Positions 1-9,814 of a stretch of 64,000 bases of DNA are shown piece by piece. Made by a program: the position numbers and the translations under genes. Under the pieces are notes generated by a model. The model was not told the origin of the DNA and searched no databases. It was given only the letters and a program-made list of their open reading frames with translations. The DNA comes from Leptospiraceae bacterium (GTDB taxonomy: Bacteria > Spirochaetota > Leptospiria > Leptospirales > Leptospiraceae), in assembly GCA_015075105.1 (NCBI GenBank), contig JABTUZ010000002.1, positions 62,001-126,000 on the forward strand, in the 5' to 3' direction. How positions within the stretch are numbered: position 1 is the first letter of the stretch; every line of letters starts with the position of its first letter.

Positions 1-305
1 CCGGAAGAGAAGAAAGAATTTATTTGAATAACTGGGACCTTGCCGGTGCGAGAGCAATCAATTCCACAGTGTATCTTATTAATTATGGGAAGTTAGATCC
101 AAGCTGGTTTCAAGCAGTAAGTTTCGGCTCATATCGACCCATGATAGTAGAAGATCCTGGCAGCCCAGAAGCAAAAGCGTATAACAGAAGAATTGATATA
201 GTAATTTTAACAGAGAGATCGGTTAAGAGGAAAACGTCAGAGAGCAAATTCGGACTCCCTAAAAGCAAAATCTCAAACACCGAAACTACAACAGAGGAAG
301 AATAG
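1..305 (+). CDS. motB: Flagellar motor protein MotB, C-terminal part (5' end outside window)
   Basis: The reading frame is open from the first bases, so this is the 3' end of a longer gene and the UUG at 24 is not a start. What remains is the peptidoglycan-binding OmpA/MotB fold: NNWDLAGARA is the usual helix motif of MotB, followed by a GSYRP turn and the NRRIDIVIL strand that closes the domain. A charged tail of about 30 residues follows. MotB is the stator subunit that anchors the flagellar motor to the wall. The fliL gene starts 9 bases downstream, the normal motB-fliL order. A second MotB-like gene lies at 34977-35708, but this one has the intact domain motifs and the flagellar neighbour. 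Confidence 0.9.
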   Translation, partial: GREERIYLNNWDLAGARAINSTVYLINYGKLDPSWFQAVSFGSYRPMIVEDPGSPEAKAYNRRIDIVILTERSVKRKTSESKFGLPKSKISNTETTTEEE

Positions 306-314
306 GAGAAAAAT

Positions 315-833
315 ATGGGTGATGCAGAAATAGATGATGAAGGCAGTGCCCCGGCGGCTGAAGCGACTGGAAGTTCACCGATTATTAAATGGCTATTGTA
401 TATCGCAGGAGCCATATTTGGAATAATTATTGTTGTTGTAATAGCTATGTTTGTAGCTCAAAAAACTGCAACCAGTGTATTTAAACAACAAAAAAATATA
501 GCATTAGTGAAAGCCCCTCCCCCACTCGACGTATTTAGATTTACAGATGAATTTAGAATAAATACTGCCGATGTCGGAGAATCTCATTTTATTAAATTGA
601 AACTTTCTTTTGGTTACGACAAAGGGCAAGCAGCACTCGGAGGCGAGCTTGCAGAAAGGATGCCACAAATGCAAAATATCATTAATCTGATAATTTCCAG
701 AAAGACTAAAGAAGATTTAAGAACAGTGGTTCAACAGCTTGATTTACGAGAAGAAATAAAAGCTCATATCAATCATATCTTGACAAATGGCAAGATCAAA
801 GAAGTTTACTTTCAAGAATTTATCATCAATTAA
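315..833 (+). CDS. fliL: Flagellar basal body-associated protein FliL
   Basis: A 172-residue protein with an acidic, Ala-rich cytoplasmic N-terminus, one membrane helix at about residues 23-47 and a periplasmic FliL domain, including the typical strand-rich stretch with IKLKLSFGYD and the terminal YFQEFIIN. FliL sits at the base of the flagellum around the stators and supports torque or stator stability. It follows motB after 9 bases with an AGGAGAAAAAT ribosome site, so the two are one transcription unit. Its stop lies 3 bases from the convergent gene at 837, so the flagellar operon ends here. Length and layout are normal for the family. Confidence 0.93.
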   Translation: MGDAEIDDEGSAPAAEATGSSPIIKWLLYIAGAIFGIIIVVVIAMFVAQKTATSVFKQQKNIALVKAPPPLDVFRFTDEFRINTADVGESHFIKLKLSFGYDKGQAALGGELAERMPQMQNIINLIISRKTKEDLRTVVQQLDLREEIKAHINHILTNGKIKEVYFQEFIIN

Positions 834-836
834 GGG

Positions 837-1652
837 TTATTCTTCCAAAGCTGAAAAAATTTCTTTAAGTAAGGTTTTTCCTTCTTGCTTACTTCCGGTT
901 TTTTTATCAATGTATTTGTTTAAAAATCCCGGGAGTTTTTTATTTCTGACGTTGTAAGAAATGATTTTTTTATTCAACTGAATAGATTGAGTTTTTGTAA
1001 ATTGAAAATTTTCAGAAATTTTTTTTGACAGTAGATTGCTTTCCTCAGTAGGATTGGTTTTGCTACTCAAAACTCTACGATTCAAAAAATCTTCAATTTT
1101 TAGTACATTTTCTTTGACTAACCTCCTGATCAAATTTTTGGTAATAGAATTTTTTTCCAAAAAATCTGATAATATTTTAATAATAAAGATTCTGTCCGGT
1201 CCGAAAAAAACTGAAGATGCCTCAAAAAATCCGGAAGACTCCATATCAACAAATACCTTCTCTTTGAAAATAGAAGAATCAAAGACAGGAGTATCTGAGG
1301 TTACAATAGAAATCTCTCTAAACGAACTTTGGAATACATCAGGATAGTAATCTTTTTTTGTTGCCAAGTCTGTAACTTTATGGACTAAAAAAATATCTCC
1401 GATAGATTTACTTAGATCGTTTGACCCACAAATCCCAATATTGAATATGAAATCATTCGAGCTTATTTTGAATTTATTTAATAAAATCGCAGTACCTATC
1501 GCTGAATTAATTTTACCTACACCGGTGATAATTAATTTTATCCGATCACTTGAATAAATAGAAAATCTATTTTTCGTATCTTCTAATTTTAATTGAAAAT
1601 TTTCGATAATCGGTTCTGCCTCAGACCTTAAAGCAACCGAAACGAATACCAT
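837..1652 (-). CDS. Nucleoside phosphorylase-fold protein (MTA/SAH nucleosidase-like) with C-terminal extension
   Basis: A 271-residue protein. Residues 1 to about 190 match the MTA/SAH nucleosidase fold: EAE near residue 11 (catalytic Glu position), ITGVGKINSA, FNIGICGS, the substrate-ribose motif VDMESSGFFEAS (136-145) and LSD (Asp163 at the catalytic acid position). Such enzymes cleave the glycosidic bond of adenine thionucleosides or futalosine-type compounds. The last 80 or so residues are a basic, Lys-rich extension that I do not recognise and that is not part of a standard nucleosidase of about 230 residues. It lies 10 bases downstream of the M20 peptidase, probably co-transcribed. The substrate cannot be told from sequence. 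Confidence 0.72.
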   Translation of the reverse strand: MVFVSVALRSEAEPIIENFQLKLEDTKNRFSIYSSDRIKLIITGVGKINSAIGTAILLNKFKISSNDFIFNIGICGSNDLSKSIGDIFLVHKVTDLATKKDYYPDVFQSSFREISIVTSDTPVFDSSIFKEKVFVDMESSGFFEASSVFFGPDRIFIIKILSDFLEKNSITKNLIRRLVKENVLKIEDFLNRRVLSSKTNPTEESNLLSKKISENFQFTKTQSIQLNKKIISYNVRNKKLPGFLNKYIDKKTGSKQEGKTLLKEIFSALEE

Positions 1653-1662
1653 GAAAAGAAGC

Positions 1663-3111
1663 TCAATTCATTCCGTAGATCATCTCATATATAACTTTCA
1701 TTCCAAGTTGCAAATTTTGAATAGATATACTTTCATTTTTCCCATGCATTCCATCTATATCTTCTGCAGTCATTATCGCAGGTATTAGCCCATAGCACTT
1801 TAAACCTAACTTTCTTAAAAAATGAGAATCAGTTGCACCAGGAGAAAGAAAAGGAGTAATTACTGCCCCAGTTTCATTTTTCATTGCGACAGAGGAAAGA
1901 ATCTGAAATAGCTCACCGTTTAGATCGGAAGAAGTAGGTGGCTGTTTACTGATAACCTCAATTGTAATATTTCTCCCTTTAGCCAATTCTTGTATTTTCT
2001 CTAAATAGTTTTCCGGTGTTATTCCGGGGAGAAGACGAATATCTACTACCGCTTCTGCCTTGTCCGTTATTACATTGGGTCCTGCTTTTTCTGTGCTTAG
2101 GGAGGTTATGCTCCTTGTATTAGATGTCATGGCTCTAAGGTGACGGTTTCCCTTTATTATCCCTGCTAAAATCTTTTTCACAATTGGGTTATGAGCTCTT
2201 TTTAAGAAAAAAGAATTAGGGAATTTGCTTGCTTCACCCATCTGATAAAAAAATTTAGAAGTCTCATCCGTGATTGTAACCGAAGTCTCCATTTCTTGCA
2301 AATCGAATAAAAACTTCATCAAATCCAATGTAGCGTAGTTTGTTGGAGGTGTACTACCATGACCCGAAGTACCGGTTGAAATAACTCTAATCCATAAAAT
2401 CCCTTTTTCTGCGTATTGCAGATTAAAAATCTTAGATCCGGGAATAGCCACATCTTTAGTACCAACTCCACCTTCGTTCAAAACATATTCATAGCCTTTA
2501 AAAATTTCAGGATGTCTTTCTACTAAAAATTTTGCTCCTTGCTTACTCCCAGTTTCTTCATCTGCCATTGCAAGAAACATCAGCTTTCTTTTGAGTTTAA
2601 TATTTTTTTTCTTAATTTGGATAAATGCGTGTAACTGCATGATCCCCATTCCTTTCATATCAACAGCACCACGCCCGAATACTCTCCCGTTTGCTATGTC
2701 GCCCGAAAAAGGATCCCTTTCCCACTCTTTAGAATTTGCTTCAACTACATCTGTATGATTGGCAAGAATCACCCCACCTTCATTCAATTCACCGGGTAGT
2801 TCTGCGATTAAGTTGGCTCTCAATGGGTCGCCCGGGTATTCTATTATTTTAGAAGAAATCCCTTCTCGTTTTAGAATTTTTTGCAAATATAGACAGGCTT
2901 CTTTTTCATTCCCGCGAATTGAGCGGATTTTGATATACCCTTGTAAATCTTTTGCTGCCGTATCAGAAATTAATTTCCAATCGATCGAGTCTTTTGGAAG
3001 AGGGTATGAGCCTTCCTTTGCAATTGAAATCCCATATTCGTAACTGAAGGAAATGTATAGAATTAAAATTAAAAATATTGAAATAAGAGTAATTGATATT
3101 TTTTTAGTCAT
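1663..3111 (-). CDS. M20-family metallopeptidase/amidohydrolase
   Basis: A 482-residue protein with one N-terminal membrane or signal helix (about 5-25) and an M20 catalytic domain. The di-zinc site is visible: HTDVV (His119, Asp121), GRGAVDMKG (Asp151), DEETGS (catalytic Glu185 and zinc-binding Glu186), and a late SPGATDSHF with the last His. The dimerisation insert sits between about 240 and 380 and includes HGSTPP. The length and the N-terminal helix resemble carboxypeptidase S/PM20D1-type members, which hydrolyse or form N-acyl amino acids or act on dipeptides. It is divergent from the glycosyltransferase-like gene at 3202. Substrate unknown. Confidence 0.85.
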   Translation of the reverse strand: MTKKISITLISIFLILILYISFSYEYGISIAKEGSYPLPKDSIDWKLISDTAAKDLQGYIKIRSIRGNEKEACLYLQKILKREGISSKIIEYPGDPLRANLIAELPGELNEGGVILANHTDVVEANSKEWERDPFSGDIANGRVFGRGAVDMKGMGIMQLHAFIQIKKKNIKLKRKLMFLAMADEETGSKQGAKFLVERHPEIFKGYEYVLNEGGVGTKDVAIPGSKIFNLQYAEKGILWIRVISTGTSGHGSTPPTNYATLDLMKFLFDLQEMETSVTITDETSKFFYQMGEASKFPNSFFLKRAHNPIVKKILAGIIKGNRHLRAMTSNTRSITSLSTEKAGPNVITDKAEAVVDIRLLPGITPENYLEKIQELAKGRNITIEVISKQPPTSSDLNGELFQILSSVAMKNETGAVITPFLSPGATDSHFLRKLGLKCYGLIPAIMTAEDIDGMHGKNESISIQNLQLGMKVIYEMIYGMN

Positions 3112-3137
3112 TCACATACTATATTATTTAAAAAAAG

Positions 3138-3154
3138 AAACGCAAGTATTTTTT
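3138..3154. repeat. 17-base direct repeat, left copy
   Basis: AAACGCAAGTATTTTTT occurs here, in the gap between the M20 gene and the glycosyltransferase-like gene, and again at 4788-4804 across the 3' end of that gene. The match is exact over 17 bases. In such AT-rich DNA one match of this length in 64 kb could arise by chance, so only its placement on both sides of one gene makes it notable. Confidence 0.35.
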
Positions 3155-3201
3155 AGGGTAGTTTGCATTTTAAACTATACACTGGAATTATATCGAGGAT
3201 T

Positions 3202-4815
3202 ATGAAAAAAGTTTTTCTTGGAGTATTTATTTGTTTTATTCCAATATATTTTTTGGTTAAAATAGACCCGAGATTTGTATTTACTGGGGATGGACTAAAT
3301 AAGCTAATCCAATCAAAATCTCTACTGGAGAACAATTTCAAAAGCGAAGAAATTTTCTACCCTGCAAGAGATATTGACCCGGATTTTAATTCCTATCCTT
3401 TCCAAGGAGTATATCTTATAAAACAAAACGATAGACATATCGGACAATACCCTATATTTTTTTCGTTTATAAACGCATTACTATTAAAAATTCTTCCCTA
3501 CTACTTTTTACCCGGAAATTCTTACCTATTTGCGATTGTTTCTCTTTTTTTATTATATAAATATTGGAATGTTAGTTTAAAGTTTATTCTATTTACGGCA
3601 GTATGCACAAACTTTCTATTTTATGGAATAGAATTTAACGAAAATTTATTGTTGGTCTTTCTCCCATTTGTAGCAATTACAATTTTATTTCATTACGAAA
3701 GTTCTAAACATAAACTAAGTATTTTATTTTTATCCGGGTGTATAATGGGTAGCGCTGTTTGGCTTAGGCTAGAAGCATTACTTTTTTTTGTTAGTCTTAT
3801 AGGAGCATGGATATTTTTAAAAGGCTTTGAAAATAAAACATTGAAAGTTGAAAGATTATTTTTTATATCTGGGTTTACTTTAGTTCTTTTTTTATTTTTT
3901 TTATTTAACCAATGGAACTACTCCCACTTCTTAGGACCCAGATACATTGCAAACCAAGGGGAATTTTTATCTGGTACCATGTCGAGTAAACTCACCCAAG
4001 CCTTCACGATTGCTTTTGCCGGACACTTAAAACTTGGATTTTTTGGATACACACCACTGTTCTTACTTATATTAGTAAACCCAGTATTATCTATTTTTAA
4101 AAATTTCTCTGAAAAAATAAAAATTCTTAACTGTACAATTATATTTTTTATTATTCTCGTTTTACTTTCTGCCCCAAACGACGGGGTAGTGAGCTGGGGG
4201 TCTAGATATTTAGCCCTGGCAATTCTACCGAGTGTAATAGTTTTAGATGAGATTTTTAAACATATCCAATTCCAAAAAAATATTACGAAAAAATTATTTT
4301 CTACTATAACAATTCTATTATGTGTATATTCTATATTTATAAGCCTGCTTGGTTTTACATTTACAAAAAATGCCAACCGACAACTAAAAGAATACCAAAA
4401 AGAATTCACACCATATAAAAATGACTATAAAATTTTTTCCTCCACATTTATGTCCACAATGATTGGAACAGAATACTTCTACTCAATTTATCTTATTCCC
4501 AAAGATAAGGATAGCTTAGTTGACTTAATCTCAAAAATAAAACTAAAAAAAGATAAAAAAAGAATCATATTCTTTGAATCTATTGAAGCGAATAAAGAAA
4601 AACTTTTCCAAAAAAAAGAAGAGTCTAAAAAAATATACAAGAATTTTCTATTTTTCCTTTTTCGGTTTTTAACTATAGATGATTCTGATAAAGCGCATAT
4701 AGAAAATATTGATTTTAAAAAAGAATCTTATCTAAAAATTTTAGAGAAAAGTTTTTATAAAGAAAAAACTATGTCAGGAAAATATACAAACGCAAGTATT
4801 TTTTTAATCCAATAA
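3202..4815 (+). CDS. Polytopic membrane glycosyltransferase-like protein (GT-C type)
   Basis: About 537 residues from the ATG at 3202, chosen because GAGGA lies just upstream; an in-frame ATG at 3163 lacks a ribosome site and would put a weak leader before the first membrane helix. The first two thirds contain roughly ten hydrophobic helices; the last 150 residues are soluble, Lys-rich and probably periplasmic. The early GDGLNKL, the WLRLEALLF helix, LGPRY and SAPNDGVVSWGSRY are shared with the protein at 49422-50981, so the two are paralogues. The layout matches GT-C glycosyltransferases that use lipid-linked sugars; I recall similar proteins annotated as the LA_3751/LA_3752 family in Leptospira. 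Donor and acceptor are unknown. Confidence 0.65.
   Translation: MKKVFLGVFICFIPIYFLVKIDPRFVFTGDGLNKLIQSKSLLENNFKSEEIFYPARDIDPDFNSYPFQGVYLIKQNDRHIGQYPIFFSFINALLLKILPYYFLPGNSYLFAIVSLFLLYKYWNVSLKFILFTAVCTNFLFYGIEFNENLLLVFLPFVAITILFHYESSKHKLSILFLSGCIMGSAVWLRLEALLFFVSLIGAWIFLKGFENKTLKVERLFFISGFTLVLFLFFLFNQWNYSHFLGPRYIANQGEFLSGTMSSKLTQAFTIAFAGHLKLGFFGYTPLFLLILVNPVLSIFKNFSEKIKILNCTIIFFIILVLLSAPNDGVVSWGSRYLALAILPSVIVLDEIFKHIQFQKNITKKLFSTITILLCVYSIFISLLGFTFTKNANRQLKEYQKEFTPYKNDYKIFSSTFMSTMIGTEYFYSIYLIPKDKDSLVDLISKIKLKKDKKRIIFFESIEANKEKLFQKKEESKKIYKNFLFFLFRFLTIDDSDKAHIENIDFKKESYLKILEKSFYKEKTMSGKYTNASIFLIQ
4788..4804. repeat. 17-base direct repeat, right copy
   Basis: Second copy of AAACGCAAGTATTTTTT, overlapping the last codons of the glycosyltransferase-like gene, where it encodes part of the terminal NASIFLIQ. 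The inverse of a 13-base core of the same sequence also appears near 26935-26948, which argues that the motif may simply be common in this genome. Confidence 0.35.
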
Positions 4816-4834
4816 TTGAAAAGGAATCCTATCA

Positions 4835-6013
4835 TTGAAGAAGTATAGATTAACAGACCAAAAAAGTATTCTGGGAGCATTGAGTAAGTTAAAAGATAAA
4901 ACTCTCCAATCCCCTACAAACAACAAACACTATTCTATTACGAATATCTCAGGCGAAAAAGATATTTTAAATTCAGTGAATATTACTATCGCACCAGAAG
5001 AAGGTGAAATCGGAAAACCTCAAATCTTAGTTTGTATTTTAAAGGAAAACAAAGCTGAATTGAGAATTAAACAGGTAAACCCTTACCAAGATGATTTATT
5101 TTCTGTTTCAGAATTGATCATTGAGCCTTTAGAAAGATCTGCTGAAAGAGCTGCAATTAAAAATATCAATATATGGAATACCCACGTTTCTCCTCAAGTT
5201 GATTTGACTATGGTTCTTTCTCTTTACGGAAAGACCTCTATCATCACTCAAACCATAAATCAATTCCAATTAATGCTCGAACATACTTTGAATCAATACG
5301 GTTACTTTATTAAAAAAGTAAACATTGGCTTTTTTTATGCTTCTGATTCACCTTTGATTGATAGCATTGGTGAAGCAAAGTCTCCTTTTTTTATTCGAGA
5401 CTCCTATCAAAAAAAATTCTATACAGAAAGGTCTTTTTATAACCCGGTCGGAAAACTAAAAGATCGAGAAATTGATGCGATGTTAAAATCTTTTCTTTAT
5501 GGGAATATCAAATCCACTCTTATCGTTCCATTTTATGGTGGGGAAAACGCAATCGTTGGTTACGTGGAACTTCAAAGCAACCTCCCCAATCTCGGAAATA
5601 CAATTCTTCAAGAGGAAATTGAATCTCCCAACGGTATAGGGATTTTAATCAGTTTTCTTGAAGCAAAGTTAGAAGAATTTACTTATGAGTTAGAGCTTGC
5701 TTATGTAAAAGAGTGGAAATTCATTTCAAATAAAGATGATATCATTGATATAAGCCAAGACGGTAGAGGTATTGGGCTGCATTTCTCCTCAGTGCAAAAC
5801 TCTTCTCTTCTCGTAGTTGGCTCAAAAATTACTTTTACTATTCAAATCAACTCTATCAACTATGAATTTTTTGGAAGCATCCGTAATATCAAAAAAGGAA
5901 AAACTCCGGAAGATGGGCTTATCGTAGGAATTAAGATTTATACTTGCAATATTCCTGAAGGAATTTCTCTTCTTTCTACTTATGCAGCAAAACTTATAGG
6001 GACAACAATTTAG
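4835..6013 (+). CDS. DUF1577 family protein with C-terminal PilZ-like domain
   Basis: 392 residues from a UUG at 4835, supported by AAGGAA eight bases upstream; no ATG fits. I recognise the overall sequence as the DUF1577 family, so far known mainly from Leptospira. The middle part (about 125-290) looks like a divergent sensory or GAF-like region, with an [15 protein letters not shown] core. The last 100 residues have the beta-rich layout and DISQDGRG motif of PilZ domains, which bind cyclic di-GMP, but the usual RxxxR upstream is not evident, so binding is doubtful. It is followed after 8 bases by dapF, probably in one operon. Function unknown; a signalling role is inferred only. Confidence 0.7.
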   Translation: MKKYRLTDQKSILGALSKLKDKTLQSPTNNKHYSITNISGEKDILNSVNITIAPEEGEIGKPQILVCILKENKAELRIKQVNPYQDDLFSVSELIIEPLERSAERAAIKNINIWNTHVSPQVDLTMVLSLYGKTSIITQTINQFQLMLEHTLNQYGYFIKKVNIGFFYASDSPLIDSIGEAKSPFFIRDSYQKKFYTERSFYNPVGKLKDREIDAMLKSFLYGNIKSTLIVPFYGGENAIVGYVELQSNLPNLGNTILQEEIESPNGIGILISFLEAKLEEFTYELELAYVKEWKFISNKDDIIDISQDGRGIGLHFSSVQNSSLLVVGSKITFTIQINSINYEFFGSIRNIKKGKTPEDGLIVGIKIYTCNIPEGISLLSTYAAKLIGTTI

Positions 6014-6021
6014 GAGCAATA

Positions 6022-6870
6022 ATGAAAAAAATCTTTTTCACAAAAATGGAAGGCATCGGTAATGATTATGTGTATATTGATGCAACAAAAGAAGACATTC
6101 AACTCACACCGAAAGAAATACAATTTCTATCCGATAGAAATTTTGGAATTGGAAGTGACGGAGTAATTTTTATCAGGAATTCATCTAATGCAGACTTCCT
6201 TATGGATATGTACAATTCGGATGGCTCTTCATCAGAGATGTGTGGAAATGGAATTCGCTGTGTAGGTAAATATGTGTTTGATAAAAAACTAACCAATAAA
6301 ACAAACCCGAAAATTGAAACTGGAAAAGGAATACTCGAATTAGAGCTTTCTTTAAACACTGATAAAAAAGTGAAAAGTGTAACCGTGGATATGGGCTCTC
6401 CAATTTTAACTCCTTCTGAAATTCCAGTCAACCTAACAGGCAAAGACCCAATTATAGAAAGAGAAATTTCCATAAATAGCTTCGACCTACGTTTTACGGC
6501 TGTAAGCATAGGAAACCCACACGCTGTGATTTTTGTAGAAGACTCCGATAAATTTCCGGTAGCTGAAATTGGTAGATTGATTGAAAACCATTCCATGTTT
6601 CCAAGAAGAACCAATGTAGAATTTGTAACTGTTAAAGGGAAAGATCACTTATACCAAAGAACTTGGGAAAGAGGAGCCGGAGAAACATTGGCTTGTGGGA
6701 CTGGGGCTTGTGCTGTGGCGGTTGCAGGATTTTTAACTAATAGATCGGGCAGAAGGGTGCAGATTGATTTACGAGGAGGCAGCCTTGAGATTGAATGGAA
6801 AGAATCCAATAACGTAATTATGAAAGGGCCAGCGAAAGAAGTATTCACCGGAGAAATTGAGCTAAGCTAA
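6022..6870 (+). CDS. dapF: Diaminopimelate epimerase
   Basis: 282 residues. DapF converts LL- to meso-diaminopimelate, the step before lysine and the source of the cross-linking residue in spirochaetal peptidoglycan variants using DAP. Both catalytic cysteines are present in their motifs: [10 protein letters not shown] and [10 protein letters not shown]. The N-terminal [13 protein letters not shown] and the [11 protein letters not shown] loop are diagnostic. The start at 6022 has a perfect AGGAG five bases upstream. It follows the DUF1577 gene after 8 bases and ends facing the convergent STAS gene. Aspartate kinase, the first enzyme of the same pathway, is at 45989. Length is normal. Confidence 0.97.
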   Translation: MKKIFFTKMEGIGNDYVYIDATKEDIQLTPKEIQFLSDRNFGIGSDGVIFIRNSSNADFLMDMYNSDGSSSEMCGNGIRCVGKYVFDKKLTNKTNPKIETGKGILELELSLNTDKKVKSVTVDMGSPILTPSEIPVNLTGKDPIIEREISINSFDLRFTAVSIGNPHAVIFVEDSDKFPVAEIGRLIENHSMFPRRTNVEFVTVKGKDHLYQRTWERGAGETLACGTGACAVAVAGFLTNRSGRRVQIDLRGGSLEIEWKESNNVIMKGPAKEVFTGEIELS

Positions 6871-6910
6871 GATGTGGTTCAAAATTTTACTGCAACGTAT
6901 TTAGAATTTC

Positions 6911-7249
6911 TTAGATCCCAAAGGCAGAAACTGCTTCTTCCTCTGACTTACACACTTCTAAATGCTGCTCCATACCAGTAAGTTTAAATACCTTAGCAAC
7001 GCTCCCGGTGATATTTATCACCTTTAACCCACCGTGGTATTTTTTTAGTCTATACATACCTGTAACTAAAGTGCCAATTCCCGAAGAATCAATAAAAGGA
7101 ACCTTAGCCAGATCAATCACAACCTGAAATTTCTCCTCTTTGATCATAAGGTCTAAGCAGTCTTTCAATTCCTTAGCATTGTACAAATCTACCTCACCGG
7201 CAATGCTAATAATTTGAACACTGTTATTTTCTCTAATGTTTATTTCCAT
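6911..7249 (-). CDS. STAS-domain anti-sigma factor antagonist
   Basis: 112 residues, a single STAS domain. The start MEINIRENNSVQIISIAGEV, the FIDSSGIGTLV motif with the phosphorylatable Ser, and the KVFKLTGMEQHLEV end are all typical of SpoIIAA/RsbV-like proteins, which bind an anti-sigma kinase when unphosphorylated. No partner kinase is encoded nearby. It lies 86 bases downstream of the envelope protein gene at 7336 and may be the last gene of the glm cluster or have its own promoter in that AT-rich gap. A related STAS protein is at 17865-18206. Confidence 0.9.
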   Translation of the reverse strand: MEINIRENNSVQIISIAGEVDLYNAKELKDCLDLMIKEEKFQVVIDLAKVPFIDSSGIGTLVTGMYRLKKYHGGLKVINITGSVAKVFKLTGMEQHLEVCKSEEEAVSAFGI

Positions 7250-7335
7250 GGCTCGAGCTTCAAATATATAATATATTATTTCCTAAAAGAAAAGCAAATA
7301 CAATTCTCTCAAGAAAACGCCTTTCTTAAAAAAAT

Positions 7336-8157
7336 TTAAAATTTGTAAAATACCCCAAAACTTGTCTTAGACTCAAAAATAGACTCTCCTAAAAACCCTT
7401 TTTTTACAGAAGGAGTATAATTGAATAAAATTCCTTGGGTGGCGTCATTTTTGTAAAAATAGCCTGCATCAACAATATTGATTAAATAAACTAAAATTGC
7501 GCTGAATAAATACATATTTCTCTCTTTTTGGTGGTTTTCTACTGCCTCTTTTTGGCTATCGAAAGAATGGCTGTAAATATAGGCAGTGCCGGGATTCAAA
7601 AATGTAGCCGATGAAGGTGCTTGGCTAAAATAGGGTGAATTCAATGAATTGTAATCATTGGACGCATTTCTATACTCTCTGTTTTTTTGATACGCCCCAA
7701 ACAATAACACTCCAATAACAGAAGGATATACAATTGCAAAAATATTTCTATTTTCCTTGTATTGCCCCCAGCCGGGAAGAACCATCGAACTGAAAATTAT
7801 GTTTCTTCTGGAATACTGGGTTTGTTCTTTTTTTGACTCTTTTTCGGTAATTATAGGCTCTTCACTAATTTTTTTATCTGTGAGTTTTTTGTTCTTCTCT
7901 AAGATTTTTCTTTCTTCCTCTTCCTTGATTTTCTTGGCTTCGTTTGCATCAATATCTTTGTAAACAATTTTTAAAATAGAATTTTTAGAGTAATTTTGCG
8001 TGCTCCCATTTTCTTTTTTTATTGTGATTTCTTTTGGATTTTGATTAACAACTTTTGCTTTGATAATATTGCCATTTTTGAGTATTACAGTTTCAGAAAA
8101 AATACTCAAAGAAAAGACAAAATATATAAATACAAAACTCTCAAAAAAATACTTCAT
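7336..8157 (-). CDS. Envelope protein with LPGWGQ-type membrane domain
   Basis: 273 residues with a signal peptide (about 1-20, ending IFSE). Residues 20-70 form a short beta domain (VILKNGNIIKAKVV) resembling small domains that precede membrane anchors in exported proteins. A Lys/Glu-rich linker follows, then LPGWGQYKENR at about residue 125, leading into membrane helices as in DUF5683-type proteins. The protein ends in Tyr-Lys-Phe. It is 48 bases downstream of the carboxylase gene. No enzyme motif is visible; function unknown. Confidence 0.6.
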   Translation of the reverse strand: MKYFFESFVFIYFVFSLSIFSETVILKNGNIIKAKVVNQNPKEITIKKENGSTQNYSKNSILKIVYKDIDANEAKKIKEEEERKILEKNKKLTDKKISEEPIITEKESKKEQTQYSRRNIIFSSMVLPGWGQYKENRNIFAIVYPSVIGVLLFGAYQKNREYRNASNDYNSLNSPYFSQAPSSATFLNPGTAYIYSHSFDSQKEAVENHQKERNMYLFSAILVYLINIVDAGYFYKNDATQGILFNYTPSVKKGFLGESIFESKTSFGVFYKF

Positions 8158-8205
8158 CGCTTATGGATATTTTTTATTTATTAAAAAATCTTGTAAAGGT
8201 TTTTT

Positions 8206-9807
8206 TTACATTCTAAAAATACCGAATCTCGGATCATCCATTGAGCGATTCTCTGAAACAGAAAGCGCAATTCCAAGGGCTTGTCTTGTTTCTTTAGGGT
8301 CTAAAATCCCATCGTCCCACAATCTAGCAGAACTATAGATACAAGAAGATTTATTTTCATAGTCTGTAAGGATTGGCTTTTTAAAATTTTCTTTTTCTTC
8401 TTCGGTAAATTCTTTTTTTTCTTTTGCGAGCTGATCCATTTTTACAGTAAGAAGTACGTTGGCTGCCTGCTCCCCTCCCATCACTGAAATTCTGGAATTT
8501 GGCCACATCCACAAAAACCTTGGACCGAAAGCCCTACCGCACATCCCATAATTTCCGGCACCGTAAGAGCCTCCAATGACTACAGAAAATTTTGGAACTA
8601 CAGAGGTAGAAACTGCGTTTACCATTTTAGCTCCATCTTTTGCAATCCCTCCATTCTCGTATTTTTTACCGACCATAAACCCAGTGATATTTTGTAAAAA
8701 TAATAATGGAACTTTTCTATGATTGCAAAGCTCTATAAAGTGTGTTGCCTTTAAGGCACTTTCAGAAAATAGCACTCCATTGTTGGCAATAATACCAATA
8801 GGCTTACCGTAAATATTGGCAAAACCGGTAACGAGAGTAGTTCCATAATATTTTTTGAATTCGTGAAACTTGGATCCATCTACAATTCTTGCAATCACCT
8901 CTTTTACGTTGTACGGTTTACGGACATCTTTACTGATGATTCCATAAATTTCATCTGCCGGATACAAAGGCTCTTCATAAGTATTGGTTACTTCATTTTT
9001 CTTTCTATTCAAGTTTGCAATGATAGACCTAGTGATTGAAATTGCGTGGTTATCATTTTCTGCGAGGTGGTCCGTGACCCCGCTAATCCTGCAATGAACT
9101 TCAGCGCCACCTAATTCTTCAGGGGTAACGATCTCTCCTGTAGCTGCCTTTACTAATGGAGGTCCACCTAAAAATATAGTACCGTTTCCTTTTACAATAA
9201 CAGACTCATCGCTCATAGCCGGAATGTACGCACCACCGGCAGTACAACTGCCCATCACTACAGAAATCTGCGGGATTCCGACTGATGACATTTTTGCCTG
9301 ATTGTAAAAAATTCTGCCAAAGTGCTCCTTATCAGGAAAAACTTCGTCTTGCATTGGCAGAAAAGCTCCCCCTGAATCTACTAAATACACACAAGGAAGG
9401 TTATTCTCTAAAGCAATCTCTTGGGCGCGTATATGTTTCTTTACTGTCAAAGGATAATACGTTCCTCCCTTGACTGTAGCGTCGTTTGCTACGACTACAC
9501 ACTCTATACCGGAAATTCGACCAATCCCGGTAACAATTCCCGCAGCCGGAACCTTATCTGAATATACTCCTTCTGCTGCAAGTGAAGAAAATTCCAGAAA
9601 AGGAGTCTCTCTATCAAGAAGAGATAGAATTCTTTCTCTTACTATGAGCTTTCCTCTTTCTTTATGTTTTGCTATAAGTTTTTCTCCACCACCCATTCTT
9701 GCTACTTCGATCAATTTTTTAATATCTTGAACTTTTCCAAATAGGTCATTATAATTTTCTTTGTATTCTTTTGAATTGACTGAAACTTGAGATTGAAGTA
9801 TTTCCAT
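8206..9807 (-). CDS. Acyl-CoA carboxylase beta subunit, methylcrotonyl-CoA carboxylase type
   Basis: 533 residues with both crotonase-like halves of a biotin-dependent carboxyltransferase. [28 protein letters not shown] and [16 protein letters not shown] are the pattern of the methylcrotonyl-CoA carboxylase beta group; the second half has [30 protein letters not shown] and [20 protein letters not shown]. It moves CO2 from carboxybiotin to an acyl-CoA, in leucine or branched-lipid breakdown. The biotin-carrying alpha subunit is not in this window, which is unusual since the two are often adjacent. It is 7 bases behind the alpha/beta hydrolase gene. Propionyl- or geranyl-CoA as substrate cannot be excluded. 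Confidence 0.9.
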   Translation of the reverse strand: MEILQSQVSVNSKEYKENYNDLFGKVQDIKKLIEVARMGGGEKLIAKHKERGKLIVRERILSLLDRETPFLEFSSLAAEGVYSDKVPAAGIVTGIGRISGIECVVVANDATVKGGTYYPLTVKKHIRAQEIALENNLPCVYLVDSGGAFLPMQDEVFPDKEHFGRIFYNQAKMSSVGIPQISVVMGSCTAGGAYIPAMSDESVIVKGNGTIFLGGPPLVKAATGEIVTPEELGGAEVHCRISGVTDHLAENDNHAISITRSIIANLNRKKNEVTNTYEEPLYPADEIYGIISKDVRKPYNVKEVIARIVDGSKFHEFKKYYGTTLVTGFANIYGKPIGIIANNGVLFSESALKATHFIELCNHRKVPLLFLQNITGFMVGKKYENGGIAKDGAKMVNAVSTSVVPKFSVVIGGSYGAGNYGMCGRAFGPRFLWMWPNSRISVMGGEQAANVLLTVKMDQLAKEKKEFTEEEKENFKKPILTDYENKSSCIYSSARLWDDGILDPKETRQALGIALSVSENRSMDDPRFGIFRM

Positions 9808-9814
9808 AATTAAA

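Noticed and set aside
110-415. Antisense open frames of 60-170 codons throughout the window
   Set aside because: They lie opposite genes with clear protein signatures, have no ribosome sites and give low-complexity Ser/Leu/Phe-rich products.
7258-7280. AT palindrome AATATATAATATATT as an operator
   Set aside because: Simple AT repeats of this kind are expected in such AT-rich DNA; no further support.
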